Of a stretch of 38,644 bases of DNA, positions 1-7,158 are shown piece by piece. This DNA comes from Grimontia indica (GTDB taxonomy: Bacteria > Pseudomonadota > Gammaproteobacteria > Enterobacterales > Vibrionaceae). The notes beneath the pieces are model-generated. The model searched no databases. It was not told where the DNA came from and was given only the letters and a program-made list of their open reading frames with translations. Made by a program: the position numbers and the translations under genes. Location: assembly GCF_000333895.2 (NCBI RefSeq), contig NZ_ANFM02000040.1:1-38644 (forward strand). The letters run 5' to 3'. Within the stretch, counting starts at the first letter, position 1. Each line of letters starts with the position of its first letter.

Positions 1-112
1 TTCGATAAGTAGTTATTCTACAATCAAATTTTTCAACGCAGTTATCGAGCATTTTAACAAGCTAGGATGAGCAGATATTTACTACGATTGGTATAAAGTG
101 CCAGATAAAACA

Positions 113-133
113 AACCCCGCAAGAAGCGGGGTT
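113..133 (-). terminator. Intrinsic terminator of ssb
   Basis: A perfect 8-bp stem (AACCCCGC / GCGGGGTT) with a 5-nt loop lies just past the ssb stop codon. Read on the minus strand it is followed by TGTTTTA, which fits a rho-independent terminator. Confidence 0.8.
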
Positions 134-159
134 GTGCAGATTCGATAATATCGCGTCGA

Positions 160-693
160 TTAAAACGGGATGTCGTCGTCGAAATCTGGCAGTTCGTTGT
201 ACTGCTGAGGTGCCTGTTGTTGAGGCGGCTGCTGGTGTGCAGGCTGTTGTTGCTGCGGCTGGTAGTTAGACTGCTGAGGTTGCTGTGGCTGACCCCAACC
301 GCCTTGCTGTGGTTGCTGCTGCATTGGTGCACCTTGACCCATGCCACCACCGGCACGGCTGTCCAGCATTTGCATTTCGTTAGCAACGATTTCAGTCGTG
401 TAACGGTCCTGACCGTCCTGACCTTGCCACTTACGGGTTTGCAGGCGACCTTCCAGGTACACTTTTGAACCTTTCTTCAGGTATTCACCCGCGATTTCAG
501 CCAGGCGACGGTACATTACCACACGGTGCCACTCGGTCATTTCCTTGTTTTCACCGGTGTTTTTGTCGCGCCACGTTTCTGAGGTTGCAACGGTCAAATT
601 GGCAACCGCACCGCCATTCGGCAGATAGCGAACTTCAGGATCGTTACCCAAGTTGCCAATCAAGATAACTTTGTTTACTCCACGGCTGGCCAT
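160..693 (-). CDS. ssb: Single-stranded DNA-binding protein Ssb
   Basis: Ssb coats single-stranded DNA as a tetramer during replication, recombination and repair, and recruits partner proteins through its acidic tail. The 177-residue product has the N-terminal OB-fold (about residues 1-110, beginning [16 protein letters not shown] and containing the typical TEWHRVV segment). A long Gln/Pro/Gly-rich linker follows (about residues 115-165). The C-terminal tip is DFDDDIPF, the standard partner-binding peptide. Length and architecture are those of gammaproteobacterial Ssb. It is transcribed away from the regulator at 1050 and has its own terminator. I saw no LexA-type box in front of it, although enterobacterial ssb and uvrA share one; here uvrA lies about 24 kb away. 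Identification is secure. Confidence 0.98.
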   Translation of the reverse strand: MASRGVNKVILIGNLGNDPEVRYLPNGGAVANLTVATSETWRDKNTGENKEMTEWHRVVMYRRLAEIAGEYLKKGSKVYLEGRLQTRKWQGQDGQDRYTTEIVANEMQMLDSRAGGGMGQGAPMQQQPQQGGWGQPQQPQQSNYQPQQQQPAHQQPPQQQAPQQYNELPDFDDDIPF

Positions 694-1049
694 ATTGTGC
701 TCCCAAACCTTTATTTATTGATCACGTGGGTGACGGTAAACGGCGATGATAACAGAAGCAAAAAAAATCGTCACAATCTTTAATGCTGTTACTGTGACTG
801 AATGCAACCTGATGAAATCTACTATGTAAGAATGAATTCTCTTACGCAGAAATCGGCGTTCGAAAACAAATTGTATTAGACTAACAATGAGTTTGGGCGC
901 GTTTTACACACAAAGCTTCGGTTGCGAGTTCTAAAAATGATACGAATTGCTTTGTGATTGAGCTTTAGAATGCTGCGAATGCATTTTCATAAACTGGTGT
1001 ACAGCCGGAAAGATGCAAATCGCACAGTTACAGGCATTTAGGGATACAC
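694..1049. promoter_or_regulatory. Divergent ssb / qstR-like intergenic region
   Basis: This 356-nt AT-rich spacer separates two divergent genes and must hold both promoters. No strong sigma70 pair stands out. No CTGT-N8-ACAG LexA box was found. One possible CRP-S-like site, TGCGA-N6-TTTCA at 974-989, lies about 60 nt upstream of the regulator start. It matches the competence-type half site TGCGA on the left, but the right half is poor (3 of 5 against TCGCA). Confidence 0.4.
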
Positions 1050-1727
1050 ATGCATAACATCGAGACCACCTCAGACAAATACACGATACTCCTCGTCTCA
1101 GAGCCGAGCATGACCATCACTGCGTTGATTTCATGCCTTGAGAAGGAAATTAAAAGCGCTGTGTCTTTGGTAGAGAAGCAAGAAATCAGTGAGAAACTCT
1201 CTACATCCTCCGGTCTGGTGTTGATTGACCTTAGCGCCTTCGAAGGTGACACCGTCAGTTTCGTCAAACAAAGCCTAGCTCCTTTTAGCGAGCAGCATGT
1301 TTTTGCTCTGTTTAACGCACACGATCTCTCCGCAAAAGAATTGGCTAGCTGGCCGTTCATTAAAGGCGTATTCAAAAAAGAGGATGATCTCGAACACCTG
1401 TGTCACGGCATTGAAAAGATGCTGTCTGGTGAATACTGGTTGCCACGTCAAAAACTGGCTGAACTCATTCACTACTATCAGCAGAATAACAACAGTGCGA
1501 TTGATTACTCTGAAATTTGCCTGACTAACCGCGAGCAGCAAATCCTTCGCAAACTGGTCACTGGCGCCTCTAACAGTGAAATTGCTGACAGCCTGTTTGT
1601 GTCTGAACACACCGTCAAATCGCACCTTTACAACATCTTCAAAAAGATCAACGTGAAGAACCGCGTTCAAGCTGTATTCTGGGCCAAAAATAACCTGTCT
1701 GTCATTGGCTTGGATTACCAAGGCTAA
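1050..1727 (+). CDS. LuxR-family regulator, QstR/VpsT/CsgD type
   Basis: This is a 225-residue transcription factor with a degenerate receiver-like N-terminal domain and a C-terminal LuxR-type helix-turn-helix (about residues 155-212; motif LTNREQQIL and the recognition-helix region SEHTVKSHLYNIFKK). The receiver keeps an Asp at residue 60 (VLID), but the usual N-terminal acidic pair is reduced to Glu18, so normal phosphorylation is doubtful. Residues 130-133 read WLPR at the place where VpsT has its c-di-GMP-binding W[FLM][TS]R motif, with Pro replacing Thr/Ser. Position between ssb and galU matches qstR (natural transformation regulator) in Vibrio cholerae, so QstR is the likeliest orthologue. 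A VpsT-like role over the adjacent exopolysaccharide locus is possible but unproven. The start is supported by an AGGG-type ribosome binding site. Confidence 0.85.
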   Translation: MHNIETTSDKYTILLVSEPSMTITALISCLEKEIKSAVSLVEKQEISEKLSTSSGLVLIDLSAFEGDTVSFVKQSLAPFSEQHVFALFNAHDLSAKELASWPFIKGVFKKEDDLEHLCHGIEKMLSGEYWLPRQKLAELIHYYQQNNNSAIDYSEICLTNREQQILRKLVTGASNSEIADSLFVSEHTVKSHLYNIFKKINVKNRVQAVFWAKNNLSVIGLDYQG

Positions 1728-2051
1728 TCTCTTTACACCTTGTCTCACTCACTGCAGGTTTATCCCTCTTGTCGGGTATACCTTGCAGTGAACACTCTCC
1801 CCTCTAAGACTCGATGTTAACTGGGCTGACAGCTTAATTAGCGAGTTCTCATATTCTGTCACAACTGAGACATCTCAGTCTTCATTAGTCCTTCACAATA
1901 GAAGGTGCGATGTGAGAGTTGGCCATCTCAAAACATACCTATATTAAGCCCGCCCACTGCCGTTCGCACTGATGCGAGGACACATCTATTCACTCGTCGA
2001 CGTACGCATCCCATCTGACAAAGGTAATCTCAAATACAGAGGGTTAGCACT
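1728..2051. promoter_or_regulatory. Regulatory region before the first RTX gene
   Basis: This 324-nt gap holds three notable elements. An imperfect hairpin (1750-1790, arms CACTGCAGGT / ACCTTGCAGTG) follows the regulator gene but lacks a T-tract. A 16-nt near-palindrome sits at 1864-1879 (ACTGAGA-CA-TCTCAGT) and looks like an operator. A weak promoter-like pair is TTGGCC at 1919-1924 and TATATT at 1940-1945, with a short 15-nt spacer. No ORF with coding character is seen. The RTX start is preceded by AGAGGG. Confidence 0.4.
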
Positions 2052-2669
2052 ATGAACATAATCTTAGGAACAGATCTGCCCGACGATTTTGTCGGTACGA
2101 ATGATGATGATTTACTGATCGGCTTTTTCGAAGACGATGTCATCGTTGGTTTTGGTGGTGATGACGTGGTCTATGGCGGTAAAGGCGACGATTGGATAAC
2201 CGGTGGTGCGGGCAATGACTTTGTCCGTGGCGGTGAAGGTAATGATTATGTCGCCGGCGGTAGCGGTGACGATATTCTCTTCGGCGGCAAAGGGGATGAT
2301 GTCCTCAATGGGGGCATTGGAAACGATCTTCTTTACGCCCGTGAAGGAAACAATGTGTTGTTCGGTGGTGACGGTGACGATGCCCTGATCAGCGGCACAG
2401 GAGACGACTTCCTGTTTGGCGGTGCTGGTGCCGATGTCTTTATGTTCGACAACATCCTTGGCAACGGCACAGGTAATGATCGCATTACCGACTTTGAAAT
2501 CGGGACTGACCTGATTTGGATACGGGCAACCGGTGATACCGACTTCGCCTCTCTGAACCTGACGCAGGTCGGCTTTAACACTCACCTCAGTTTGGCTGAT
2601 GGTTCTACTGTGATTCTCAACAACATCGACGTTGATGACCTCTCAGCGAGCGACTTCCAAATCATCTAA
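2052..2669 (+). CDS. Secreted RTX calcium-binding protein, CabA-like (copy 1)
   Basis: This 205-residue acidic protein is built almost wholly of RTX nonapeptides (GGxGxDxxx), about ten of them between residues 30 and 130. These form a Ca2+-filled beta-roll outside the cell. The C-terminal 75 residues form the capping and secretion domain: [15 protein letters not shown], then a hydrophobic strand region, ending in DFQII. An Asp followed by a short hydrophobic tail is the classical uncleaved type I secretion signal of the serralysin group. There is no N-terminal signal peptide and no enzymatic domain. The cognate exporter is encoded 1 kb downstream. The arrangement resembles cabABC of Vibrio vulnificus, where CabA is a calcium-binding biofilm matrix protein. 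It has the same length as the next gene and is clearly its paralogue. The matrix role is inferred from family and context. Confidence 0.85.
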   Translation: MNIILGTDLPDDFVGTNDDDLLIGFFEDDVIVGFGGDDVVYGGKGDDWITGGAGNDFVRGGEGNDYVAGGSGDDILFGGKGDDVLNGGIGNDLLYAREGNNVLFGGDGDDALISGTGDDFLFGGAGADVFMFDNILGNGTGNDRITDFEIGTDLIWIRATGDTDFASLNLTQVGFNTHLSLADGSTVILNNIDVDDLSASDFQII

Positions 2670-2693
2670 CACTCCTCTTGCCCATCATTTCTC

Positions 2694-2722
2694 CGGCAGC
2701 AACCTAGGTTGCTGCCGTTTTT
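2694..2722 (+). terminator. Strong intrinsic terminator after RTX copy 1
   Basis: A perfect 24-nt palindrome (arms CGGCAGCAAC / GTTGCTGCCG around CTAG) is followed directly by five T residues. It ends the first RTX transcript and separates it from the second copy. Confidence 0.9.
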
Positions 2723-2972
2723 ACACCGGGTCTTTTTCATAAAACACCACGACACCTACCCCACATTCCAGACACAAATCTGTCGTAGAGATCAGACATT
2801 AATCTCGCTCATCAAATCACTAATGAGACATTTTTCTCTGTCAATTTCCTGCAAAGTGATAGCGCGGCTAGTCAGGCGAGGTCATACCTGTCTGCCAGTC
2901 GCAGATGTGGCGCTCTTTTTTAAGCTTCCACATCTCAGGACAAGGGTAGGTAGTATCAAAGGACGAATAAAA
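2723..2972. promoter_or_regulatory. Spacer and presumed promoter region of RTX copy 2
   Basis: About 250 nt follow the first terminator and contain no supported gene. An open frame continues upstream from the RTX gene here, but its translation lacks RTX features and begins inside the terminator, so it is treated as non-coding. The strong terminator upstream implies a separate promoter in this stretch. No convincing -35/-10 pair was picked out. The heptamer TGAGACA at 2824-2830 is shared with the left arm of the palindrome in front of copy 1. Confidence 0.35.
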
Positions 2973-3590
2973 ATGGCTGACATTTTAGGAACAGACAATC
3001 CAGACACACTGGAAGGAACTAATGACGCTGATGTGATCAATGGCCTTGATGGCGATGATCGCATTGTAGGCTTCAGCGGCGATGATCTCATCGTTGGTGG
3101 TGCCGGTAACGATCTCTTGATCGGTGGTAAAGGCGACGACCAGCTGAGAGGCGGTGAAGGGAATGATGTATTGCGTGGCGGCGTTGGTGAAGACAATCTT
3201 CAAGGCGGCGAAGGCGACGATACACTGCTAGGCGGTGAAGGTAACGACAAGCTGTATGCGAACAGCGGTAACGACTACCTTTACGGCGGTGACGGTGATG
3301 ACTGGTTGTTCAGCGGCACCGGTAATGACTTCCTCTTCGGTGGTGAAGGTGCTGATACCTTCGTTTTCCATAACCTGCTAGGCCAAGGTACGGGCTCAGA
3401 TCGTGTTGTTGATTTTGAAATCGGCATCGACACTTTGCTTATCCGCTCTACTGGCGATACCTCTTTTGACACGCTGGACATTACCCAAGTGGGTAATAAC
3501 ACAGTGGTCAATCTGGCCGACGGTTCAAGCTTTACGCTCAATAACATCACTGCGACAGACCTGTCTGCAGACGACTTTACTATCGTCTAA
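2973..3590 (+). CDS. Secreted RTX calcium-binding protein, CabA-like (copy 2)
   Basis: With the start at ATG 2973 (AAAGGA ribosome binding site about 9 nt upstream) the product is 205 residues, exactly the length of copy 1. It also opens like copy 1 (MADILGTDNPDTLEGTNDAD against [20 protein letters not shown]). About eleven RTX nonapeptides fill residues 30-130. The C-terminal domain parallels copy 1 (GTGSDRVVDFEIGID) and ends DFTIV, again an acidic residue plus hydrophobic tail typical of type I secretion substrates. A longer reading from a TTG at 2709 is rejected. As with copy 1, binding of Ca2+ is strongly expected from the repeats, while function as a biofilm-matrix or polysaccharide-associated protein is inferred. 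The two copies may differ in expression because each has its own terminator. Confidence 0.87.
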   Translation: MADILGTDNPDTLEGTNDADVINGLDGDDRIVGFSGDDLIVGGAGNDLLIGGKGDDQLRGGEGNDVLRGGVGEDNLQGGEGDDTLLGGEGNDKLYANSGNDYLYGGDGDDWLFSGTGNDFLFGGEGADTFVFHNLLGQGTGSDRVVDFEIGIDTLLIRSTGDTSFDTLDITQVGNNTVVNLADGSSFTLNNITATDLSADDFTIV

Positions 3591-3609
3591 TTTAGGCAAG
3601 CTATACTCA

Positions 3610-3646
3610 AAACAACCAGTATCTTTTTATGCTGGTTGTTTTTTTT
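3610..3646 (+). terminator. Strong intrinsic terminator after RTX copy 2
   Basis: Arms AAACAACCAG (3610-3619) and CTGGTTGTTT (3632-3641) enclose a 12-nt loop, and the T-run extends to 3646. It lies between the secreted substrates and their exporter, so exporter transcription would need read-through or a promoter in the 84 nt that follow. Confidence 0.88.
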
Positions 3647-3730
3647 GGGGTTCACAGGGTCTGTCGATCCATAGCCTTCGCTACGTGGCTGTATCCATAC
3701 GTATAGCGATGCAACGTCATCGGATATAAC

Positions 3731-5440
3731 ATGTCTCTCACTACACAAAAGCAATTAGAAACCACTCTCGGGCAATGCAAAAAAGCATTGGTGTTCGTTG
3801 TCGCCTTCAGCTTCATCATCAACTTGCTGGTGCTGTGCGTGCCCATCTACATGCTCCAAATCTATGACCGGGTGATCAGTTCACGCTCCGTCGACACCTT
3901 GTTACTGCTCAGCAGCATCACCATCTTCGCCCTGTTAACCATGGCGGTATTGGAGAATGTGCGCAGCAGAATCATGGTGCGTATTGGCGCCTGGTTTGAT
4001 GAAAGCCTGTCTCCCGATATTCTGAGCGGCAGCATTGCCCTGCAGTTACGCCAGGGGCTTTCGGCTTCTGTGCAAAGTCTTCGTGACGTTGCGGCAGTGC
4101 GAGCCTTCATTGGTGGCAATGCCATCATTCCCGCGCTGGATGCACCATGGACACCGGTATTCCTCGCGTTTGTTTTCCTGCTTCACCCCATATTGGGCAT
4201 CATTGCCACCGCCGGGGCGCTGGTCTTGTTTGCGATTGCGATCATCAATGACTTAGCAACCCGCCAAGCGCACAAAAAAGCCAATGAAGCCTCAATTGTG
4301 GCGATGCAACAGGCTGAATCTGCTGCGCGTAACGCCGATGCGATTGAAGCCATGGGTATCATGCCTAACTTTATCCTCAGTTGGACGGCCCTCAACAGCG
4401 AAAGCATTCAGGGACAAGTGACGGCGAATTCAAAAGGGGCAATGCTCACCGCAGCTTCGAAATTCATCCGCATGCTGCTTCAGATTGCGATGCTGGGTGT
4501 GGGTGCGTATCTGGTGATTCAAAATGAACTCACCGCAGGTGCCATGATTGCAGGTTCTATTTTGATGGCACGTGCACTGGCACCAGTTGAACAATCTATC
4601 AGTGCCTGGGGCACGGCGATTTCGGCGCGCCAAAGCTATCAACGCCTGAAAGACCAGATTCCCGCTTTCCCAGAACGCGCGAAATCGATGCCACTACCGA
4701 AGCCGAAAGGCCAGATTTCCGTAGAGAAAGTCACTTATTTCCATCCGGGCGGCGCAGAGCCGGTGCTTCATGGCATCAACTTTAAACTTCAACCCGGTGA
4801 AGCACTTGGCATCATCGGTCCTTCGGGTACCGGCAAATCAACGCTGGCACGCCTGATGCTCGGCAACTTAACGCCAACCGCCGGGACTATCCGACTGGAT
4901 AATATGGATGTCGCCAAGTGGGACCCGGACGATTTAGGCCCACACTGTGGTTATCTGCCGCAGGACGTTGAGCTCTTCCCCGGCACCATTCGCCAAAACA
5001 TTGCGCGGATGTCAGACGGTGAGCCCGACATGGTGATCCATGCAGCTAAACTCGCCGGATGCCACGAACTTATCCTCCGTCAGTCAAAGGGTTATGACAC
5101 GGTAGTCGGTGAACGTGGTCTCGGACTTTCCGGGGGAGAACGTCAACGTATCGCCCTTGCCCGCGCCCTTTATGGCGACCCAAGCCTTGTGGTGCTGGAT
5201 GAAGCCAACGCCAACCTCGATGGCGTGGGTGAAGCTGCACTGCAACGTGCGATCGCGTACCTCAAATCACGTAAAGCCACCATTGTTTTGGTCGGTCACC
5301 GTCCCAGCATGATGCAGTCAATGGACAAACTGTTAGTGCTTCAGGATGCGCAAATCCGCGCCTTCGGTGAACGTGATGAAGTATTAAAACCGCTCCTTGA
5401 GCAAAGTGCCGCTATCGCTCAGAAAGGAGGCCAGCAATGA
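3731..5440 (+). CDS. Type I secretion ABC exporter, PrtD/CabB-like
   Basis: This is the inner-membrane ATPase of a type I secretion system and should export the RTX proteins encoded just upstream. The 569-residue protein has an N-terminal ABC transmembrane domain (about residues 20-300, five to six hydrophobic helices) and no C39-like or peptidase N-terminal extension, which places it with PrtD-type exporters rather than HlyB. The ATPase domain is intact: Walker A GPSGTGKST (residues 363-371), signature LSGGERQ (466-472), Walker B with D490-E491 and switch His523 (VGHRPS). Its stop overlaps the start of the fusion-protein gene (ATGA), indicating translational coupling. A terminator upstream separates it from the substrate genes. 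Exporter function is secure; substrate identity is inferred from gene order. Confidence 0.93.
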   Translation: MSLTTQKQLETTLGQCKKALVFVVAFSFIINLLVLCVPIYMLQIYDRVISSRSVDTLLLLSSITIFALLTMAVLENVRSRIMVRIGAWFDESLSPDILSGSIALQLRQGLSASVQSLRDVAAVRAFIGGNAIIPALDAPWTPVFLAFVFLLHPILGIIATAGALVLFAIAIINDLATRQAHKKANEASIVAMQQAESAARNADAIEAMGIMPNFILSWTALNSESIQGQVTANSKGAMLTAASKFIRMLLQIAMLGVGAYLVIQNELTAGAMIAGSILMARALAPVEQSISAWGTAISARQSYQRLKDQIPAFPERAKSMPLPKPKGQISVEKVTYFHPGGAEPVLHGINFKLQPGEALGIIGPSGTGKSTLARLMLGNLTPTAGTIRLDNMDVAKWDPDDLGPHCGYLPQDVELFPGTIRQNIARMSDGEPDMVIHAAKLAGCHELILRQSKGYDTVVGERGLGLSGGERQRIALARALYGDPSLVVLDEANANLDGVGEAALQRAIAYLKSRKATIVLVGHRPSMMQSMDKLLVLQDAQIRAFGERDEVLKPLLEQSAAIAQKGGQQ

Positions 5441-6729
5441 ATGAGATCCCATCACTAAAACGCTTGATCATCTTGGGTTTCGGTTCTGTCGCCCTGTTTT
5501 TTGGCACCTTTGGTATTTGGTCTGTCTTCAGCCCACTCGAAGGCGCGTCGATTGCTCAAGGTGTGGTCACCGTCGACAGCCAGCGCAAAACGGTGCAGCA
5601 CCTAGAAGGTGGCATCATCGAAAAATTGCTGGTAACTGAAGGGGCAACGGTCGAGAAAGGCCAACCGCTGATCTATCTCGACAAAACCCAGTCACACGCC
5701 CAGCTCGAACAGCTCACTTCTCGTCAGCGCAATGCCTCAGCGCGTGAAGCGCGACTTATTGCGGAACGGGACAATCTCGATGCCATTACCTTTCCGGAAG
5801 CGTTGGAGGCTGTTCGCGATAACCCTCGGGTGGAGGAACTGCTGACCAACCAGGTTCGCATTTTCGAGGCCCGCCGAGGTTTCTCTGAGTCGCAGAAAGA
5901 AATCATCACCAAGCAGCTGGCGCAGAACAAAGCAGAGCTGGAAGGCCAAAGAAAACGGCTGGAAATTGAAAAACGCCGACTTTCAATCATTGGTGAAGAA
6001 ATTTCTGGCAACCGCCAACTGGCTGAAAAAGGCTTTGTCAGTAAGACCCAGGTGTTAAGGCTGGAACGTGAAGAAGCCCAGATCCTCAGCACCATCAGCC
6101 AGTTGCAGGCCAATGCGAGCCGATTGGCTCAAAACGTGGCGGAAAGCCAGGCCCAGCTTAAAGAGCAGGAGCTTGAGCGTATCAAAGAGATTGTTGAAGG
6201 GCTGCGTGAAAGCCGTCAGGAGAGTTACGAGCTTGACGAGCAGATCTCCGCAGCCAAAGACATCCTTAACCGCACCACAATTTCTGCGCCTTTGTCCGGC
6301 ACCGTACTGAATCTTCAGGTCTTTTCGGAAGAAGGGGTTATCACTCCTGGACAGCCACTGCTTGACATCGTGCCCAGCAATGAAGGTCTGGTGATCGAAG
6401 CCAAGGTGGATCCTTCTGACATCGATCAGGTGCGATCCGGCATGAAAGCGCAGATCCGCTTGACAGCCCTGAGCATGCGAAGCGTGAAACCGCTGGATGG
6501 AGAACTGATTACCGTCTCGGCAGACCGGTTGGTGGATGAACAATCCGGGCTCGCTTACTACCTTGCCCGGGTCAAACTCATTGATAACGTGAGCGATATT
6601 CTGGAAGGCATTGAGCTGTATCCGGGAATGCAGGCAGAAGTGATGCTCCTGACTGAACCACGCACTCCAATCGAATATTTGCTCAAGCCACTGACAGAAA
6701 GCTTCAATCGCGCATTTCGAGAACAGTGA
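5437..6729 (+). CDS. Type I secretion membrane fusion protein, HlyD/PrtE/CabC-like
   Basis: This periplasmic adaptor links the ABC exporter to an outer-membrane channel. The 430-residue product has one N-terminal membrane anchor (about residues 9-28) and a lipoyl-like half motif (QHLEGGIIEKLLVTEG, near residues 50-66). A long charged coiled-coil follows (about residues 90-270), then the second lipoyl half (RTTISAPLSGTV), a beta-barrel domain, and the family-typical C-terminal RTPIEYLLKPL. It overlaps the exporter gene by 4 nt. No TolC-like outer-membrane factor follows, so the third component must be encoded elsewhere, as is usual for systems that use housekeeping TolC. Identification is firm. 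Confidence 0.92.
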   Translation: MNEIPSLKRLIILGFGSVALFFGTFGIWSVFSPLEGASIAQGVVTVDSQRKTVQHLEGGIIEKLLVTEGATVEKGQPLIYLDKTQSHAQLEQLTSRQRNASAREARLIAERDNLDAITFPEALEAVRDNPRVEELLTNQVRIFEARRGFSESQKEIITKQLAQNKAELEGQRKRLEIEKRRLSIIGEEISGNRQLAEKGFVSKTQVLRLEREEAQILSTISQLQANASRLAQNVAESQAQLKEQELERIKEIVEGLRESRQESYELDEQISAAKDILNRTTISAPLSGTVLNLQVFSEEGVITPGQPLLDIVPSNEGLVIEAKVDPSDIDQVRSGMKAQIRLTALSMRSVKPLDGELITVSADRLVDEQSGLAYYLARVKLIDNVSDILEGIELYPGMQAEVMLLTEPRTPIEYLLKPLTESFNRAFREQ

Positions 6730-6738
6730 TCACCGTCA

Positions 6739-6790
6739 ATCACCACTCAGTCTTTTTTCATTCTTAAGGATGAGTGGTGATGATTGCTTT
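6739..6790 (+). terminator. Probable terminator after the secretion genes
   Basis: An 11-bp perfect inverted repeat (ATCACCACTCA at 6739-6749, TGAGTGGTGAT at 6771-6781) with a 21-nt loop precedes a short T-rich run at 6787-6792. The loop is long, so strength is uncertain. It marks the end of the secretion unit and suggests that a new promoter drives the polysaccharide genes. Confidence 0.6.
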
Positions 6791-6945
6791 TTAAATTTCG
6801 CTGAAATGGGCCTATTACCTTTTCATCGCGAAGTCTAAATATCGATACAGGAAGCTGGCACTTTTGGAATGAAAGTCTCGTGCTGTCTGCATTTCTCAAC
6901 AGCTATTGATAGCCCACTAAATAGCGTAATGACAGGGAAGTACAA
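6791..6945. promoter_or_regulatory. Presumed promoter region of the polysaccharide operon
   Basis: About 155 nt lie between the terminator and the next possible start codon. The next gene run is tightly packed, so its promoter is expected here. I found no ops element (GGCGGTAG) for RfaH. A TGGCAC at about 6855 lacks the TTGC partner required for a sigma54 promoter. Nothing else specific can be supported. Confidence 0.35.
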
Positions 6946-7158
6946 ATGTCACACAACAAAATCGGACAAACTTCATCTTCTCTGACTAATCGCATACTGG
7001 TTTACTTACACCACAGAAATGGCGAGATACGCAATTGGTTGAAAGTCAAACCTTGGCTAGCGAGCTTGGAATGCGTGGTTTACTTTTTAATAAGAAGCAA
7101 TGAAATAGGCTCGCTTGCATTTAGCCCTGATCACTACAGAGAACCTCATCATGGATAG
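6946..7158 (+). CDS. Possible 70-residue leader protein upstream of the initiating transferase
   Basis: A short open frame begins at ATG 6946 after a good AGGGA ribosome binding site (about 7 nt spacing) and ends at TAG 7156-7158, overlapping the next gene's ATG at 7151 by 8 nt. That layout suggests translational coupling. The product is basic and Ser/His-rich (it opens with MSHNKIGQTSSS) and has one moderately hydrophobic patch (LECVVYFLI). It uses many codons that are rare in the neighbours (ATA, AGA, TTA). I do not recognise a family. It could be a true small protein, a regulatory leader, or chance; position and ribosome binding site are the only support. Confidence 0.38.
   Translation: MSHNKIGQTSSSLTNRILVYLHHRNGEIRNWLKVKPWLASLECVVYFLIRSNEIGSLAFSPDHYREPHHG

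Noticed and set aside
694-1049. Shared SOS box between ssb and its divergent neighbour
   Set aside because: No CTGT-N8-ACAG sequence is present; the only clear box is in front of uvrA.
1750-1790. Terminator after the LuxR-type gene
   Set aside because: The hairpin is imperfect and no T-tract follows on either strand, so termination cannot be claimed.
2112-2585. Long open frame on the minus strand across the first RTX gene
   Set aside because: It is a by-product of repetitive GC-rich coding on the other strand and has no ribosome binding site or recognisable product.
2709-2972. Upstream extension of the second RTX gene giving a 293-residue protein
   Set aside because: It would begin with TTG inside a strong terminator hairpin, has no ribosome binding site and no family character; ATG 2973 has a good site and gives the same length as the paralogue.
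2130-3350. Short direct repeats resembling a CRISPR or tandem DNA array
   Set aside because: They are the coding repeats of RTX nonapeptides (27-nt period, in frame), not spacers and repeats.
6855-6870. Possible sigma54 promoter beginning TGGCAC upstream of the polysaccharide genes
   Set aside because: The -12 element TTGC is absent at the required spacing.
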